Source of the DNA: G963662905 sp963662905
GTDB taxonomy: Bacteria > Bacteroidota > Bacteroidia > Bacteroidales > WRLA01
Assembly: GCA_963662905.2 (NCBI GenBank)
Contig: CAXXFD010000001.1
Location: 1-64,000 of the forward strand
Direction of reading: 5' to 3'
DNA length: 64,000 bases
Each line of letters starts with the position of its first letter. Position 1 is the first letter of the stretch. The notes under the pieces were generated by a model. That model saw only the letters and a program-made list of their open reading frames with translations, was not told the DNA's origin and made no database searches. Below, one piece after another: positions 63,702 through 64,000 of the stretch. The position numbers and the translations under genes were made by a program.

Positions 63702-63712
63702 GGTGAATATTG

Positions 63713-64000
63713 CTAATACTCATCCCAGCTCTTGATCTGCAAATCGGCAACATCCAGGGTGCAAAAAGCATAGATAAAAGCGCTCGCCAAACGGGCATTG
63801 GTAATCAGGGGCACATTAAAGTCAATAGCTGAGCGGCGGATGGTATAATCGTTATTCAGCTCATCCGGATCGTGGTTTTTGGGAATATTCACCACCAGGT
63901 CGATCATTCCGCTTTTGATATATTCCAGTGCGTTGGGCTGTTTTTGCTCATCGGGCCAATGCAGGGCTGTGGATTCAATACCATTGAGTTCCAGAAACTG
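63713..64000 (-). CDS. carB: Carbamoyl-phosphate synthase large subunit, C-terminal end (partial)
   Basis: The frame is open to the window edge (95 codons seen plus the stop; start beyond 64000). The residues are those of the MGS-like allosteric domain that ends CarB: QPNALEYIKSGMIDLVVNIP, NNDYTIRRSAIDFNVPLITN and ARLASAFIYAFCTLD. CarB makes carbamoyl phosphate for pyrimidine and arginine synthesis; this domain binds regulators such as UMP and ornithine in other bacteria. Confidence 0.93.
   Translation of the reverse strand, partial: QFLELNGIESTALHWPDEQKQPNALEYIKSGMIDLVVNIPKNHDPDELNNDYTIRRSAIDFNVPLITNARLASAFIYAFCTLDVADLQIKSWDEY

Overview
The window comes from a member of the Bacteroidota, not assigned further. 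The evidence is the promoter elements (many TAnnTTTG boxes just upstream of starts), the near absence of Shine-Dalgarno sequences, type IX secretion C-terminal domains, a FecI/FecR-type sigma/anti-sigma pair with a secretin/TonB N-terminal (STN) domain protein, a two-ExbD transport operon and a cobalamin-dependent ribonucleotide reductase. It looks chromosomal: housekeeping genes (dusB, nrdJ, uvrA, folK, carB, rfbC, tatD, an asparaginase) dominate, with small accessory islands between them.

Layout. 1-6240: a minus-strand tRNA with a CAT anticodon, followed downstream by about 27 tandem copies of a 140-141 bp unit. Each unit carries a modified copy of the tRNA 3' end plus a terminator hairpin. 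A complete IS66-family element (3279-5547, 8-bp target duplication) sits inside the array. 6404-14003: HAD hydrolase, sigma-54 activator, DusB, CPBP protease, a secreted C10 cysteine protease with an AraC regulator, and small envelope proteins. 14157-24896: NrdJ, a three-gene envelope operon, an MBL hydrolase, a heptosyltransferase-like enzyme, TatD and asparaginase. 25064-27561: tRNA-Ser and an ExbB/ExbD operon. 27936-36045: two related proteins built on a 16-residue G-x-Q-h-S/A-G-F-x-N repeat, one controlled by an ECF sigma/FecR pair, flanking an MBOAT/AlgJ polysaccharide O-acetylation pair and a 261-bp MITE-like element. 36275-53785: mostly housekeeping, including a HEPN/MNT pair, a divergent OxyR-peroxiredoxin pair and an M64 metallopeptidase operon. 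53917-60083: a three-gene hybrid histidine kinase/receiver cluster. 60088-63480: glycosyltransferase, GNAT and an AT-rich EcoRV-like restriction-modification pair. 63713-64000: the C-terminal end of carB, cut by the window edge.

How the parts work together. Several neighbouring sets form clear units: peroxiredoxin with OxyR; sigma factor, FecR and the STN/repeat protein; MBOAT with AlgJ; ExbB with two ExbDs; the nuclease with its methylase; and the two hybrid kinases with a lone receiver. The most unusual structure is the tRNA-anchored repeat array. It resembles in organisation the rtT repeats behind E. coli tyrT but is much larger. Its internal order shows a six-unit block duplicated in tandem before IS66 landed in one of the two copies.
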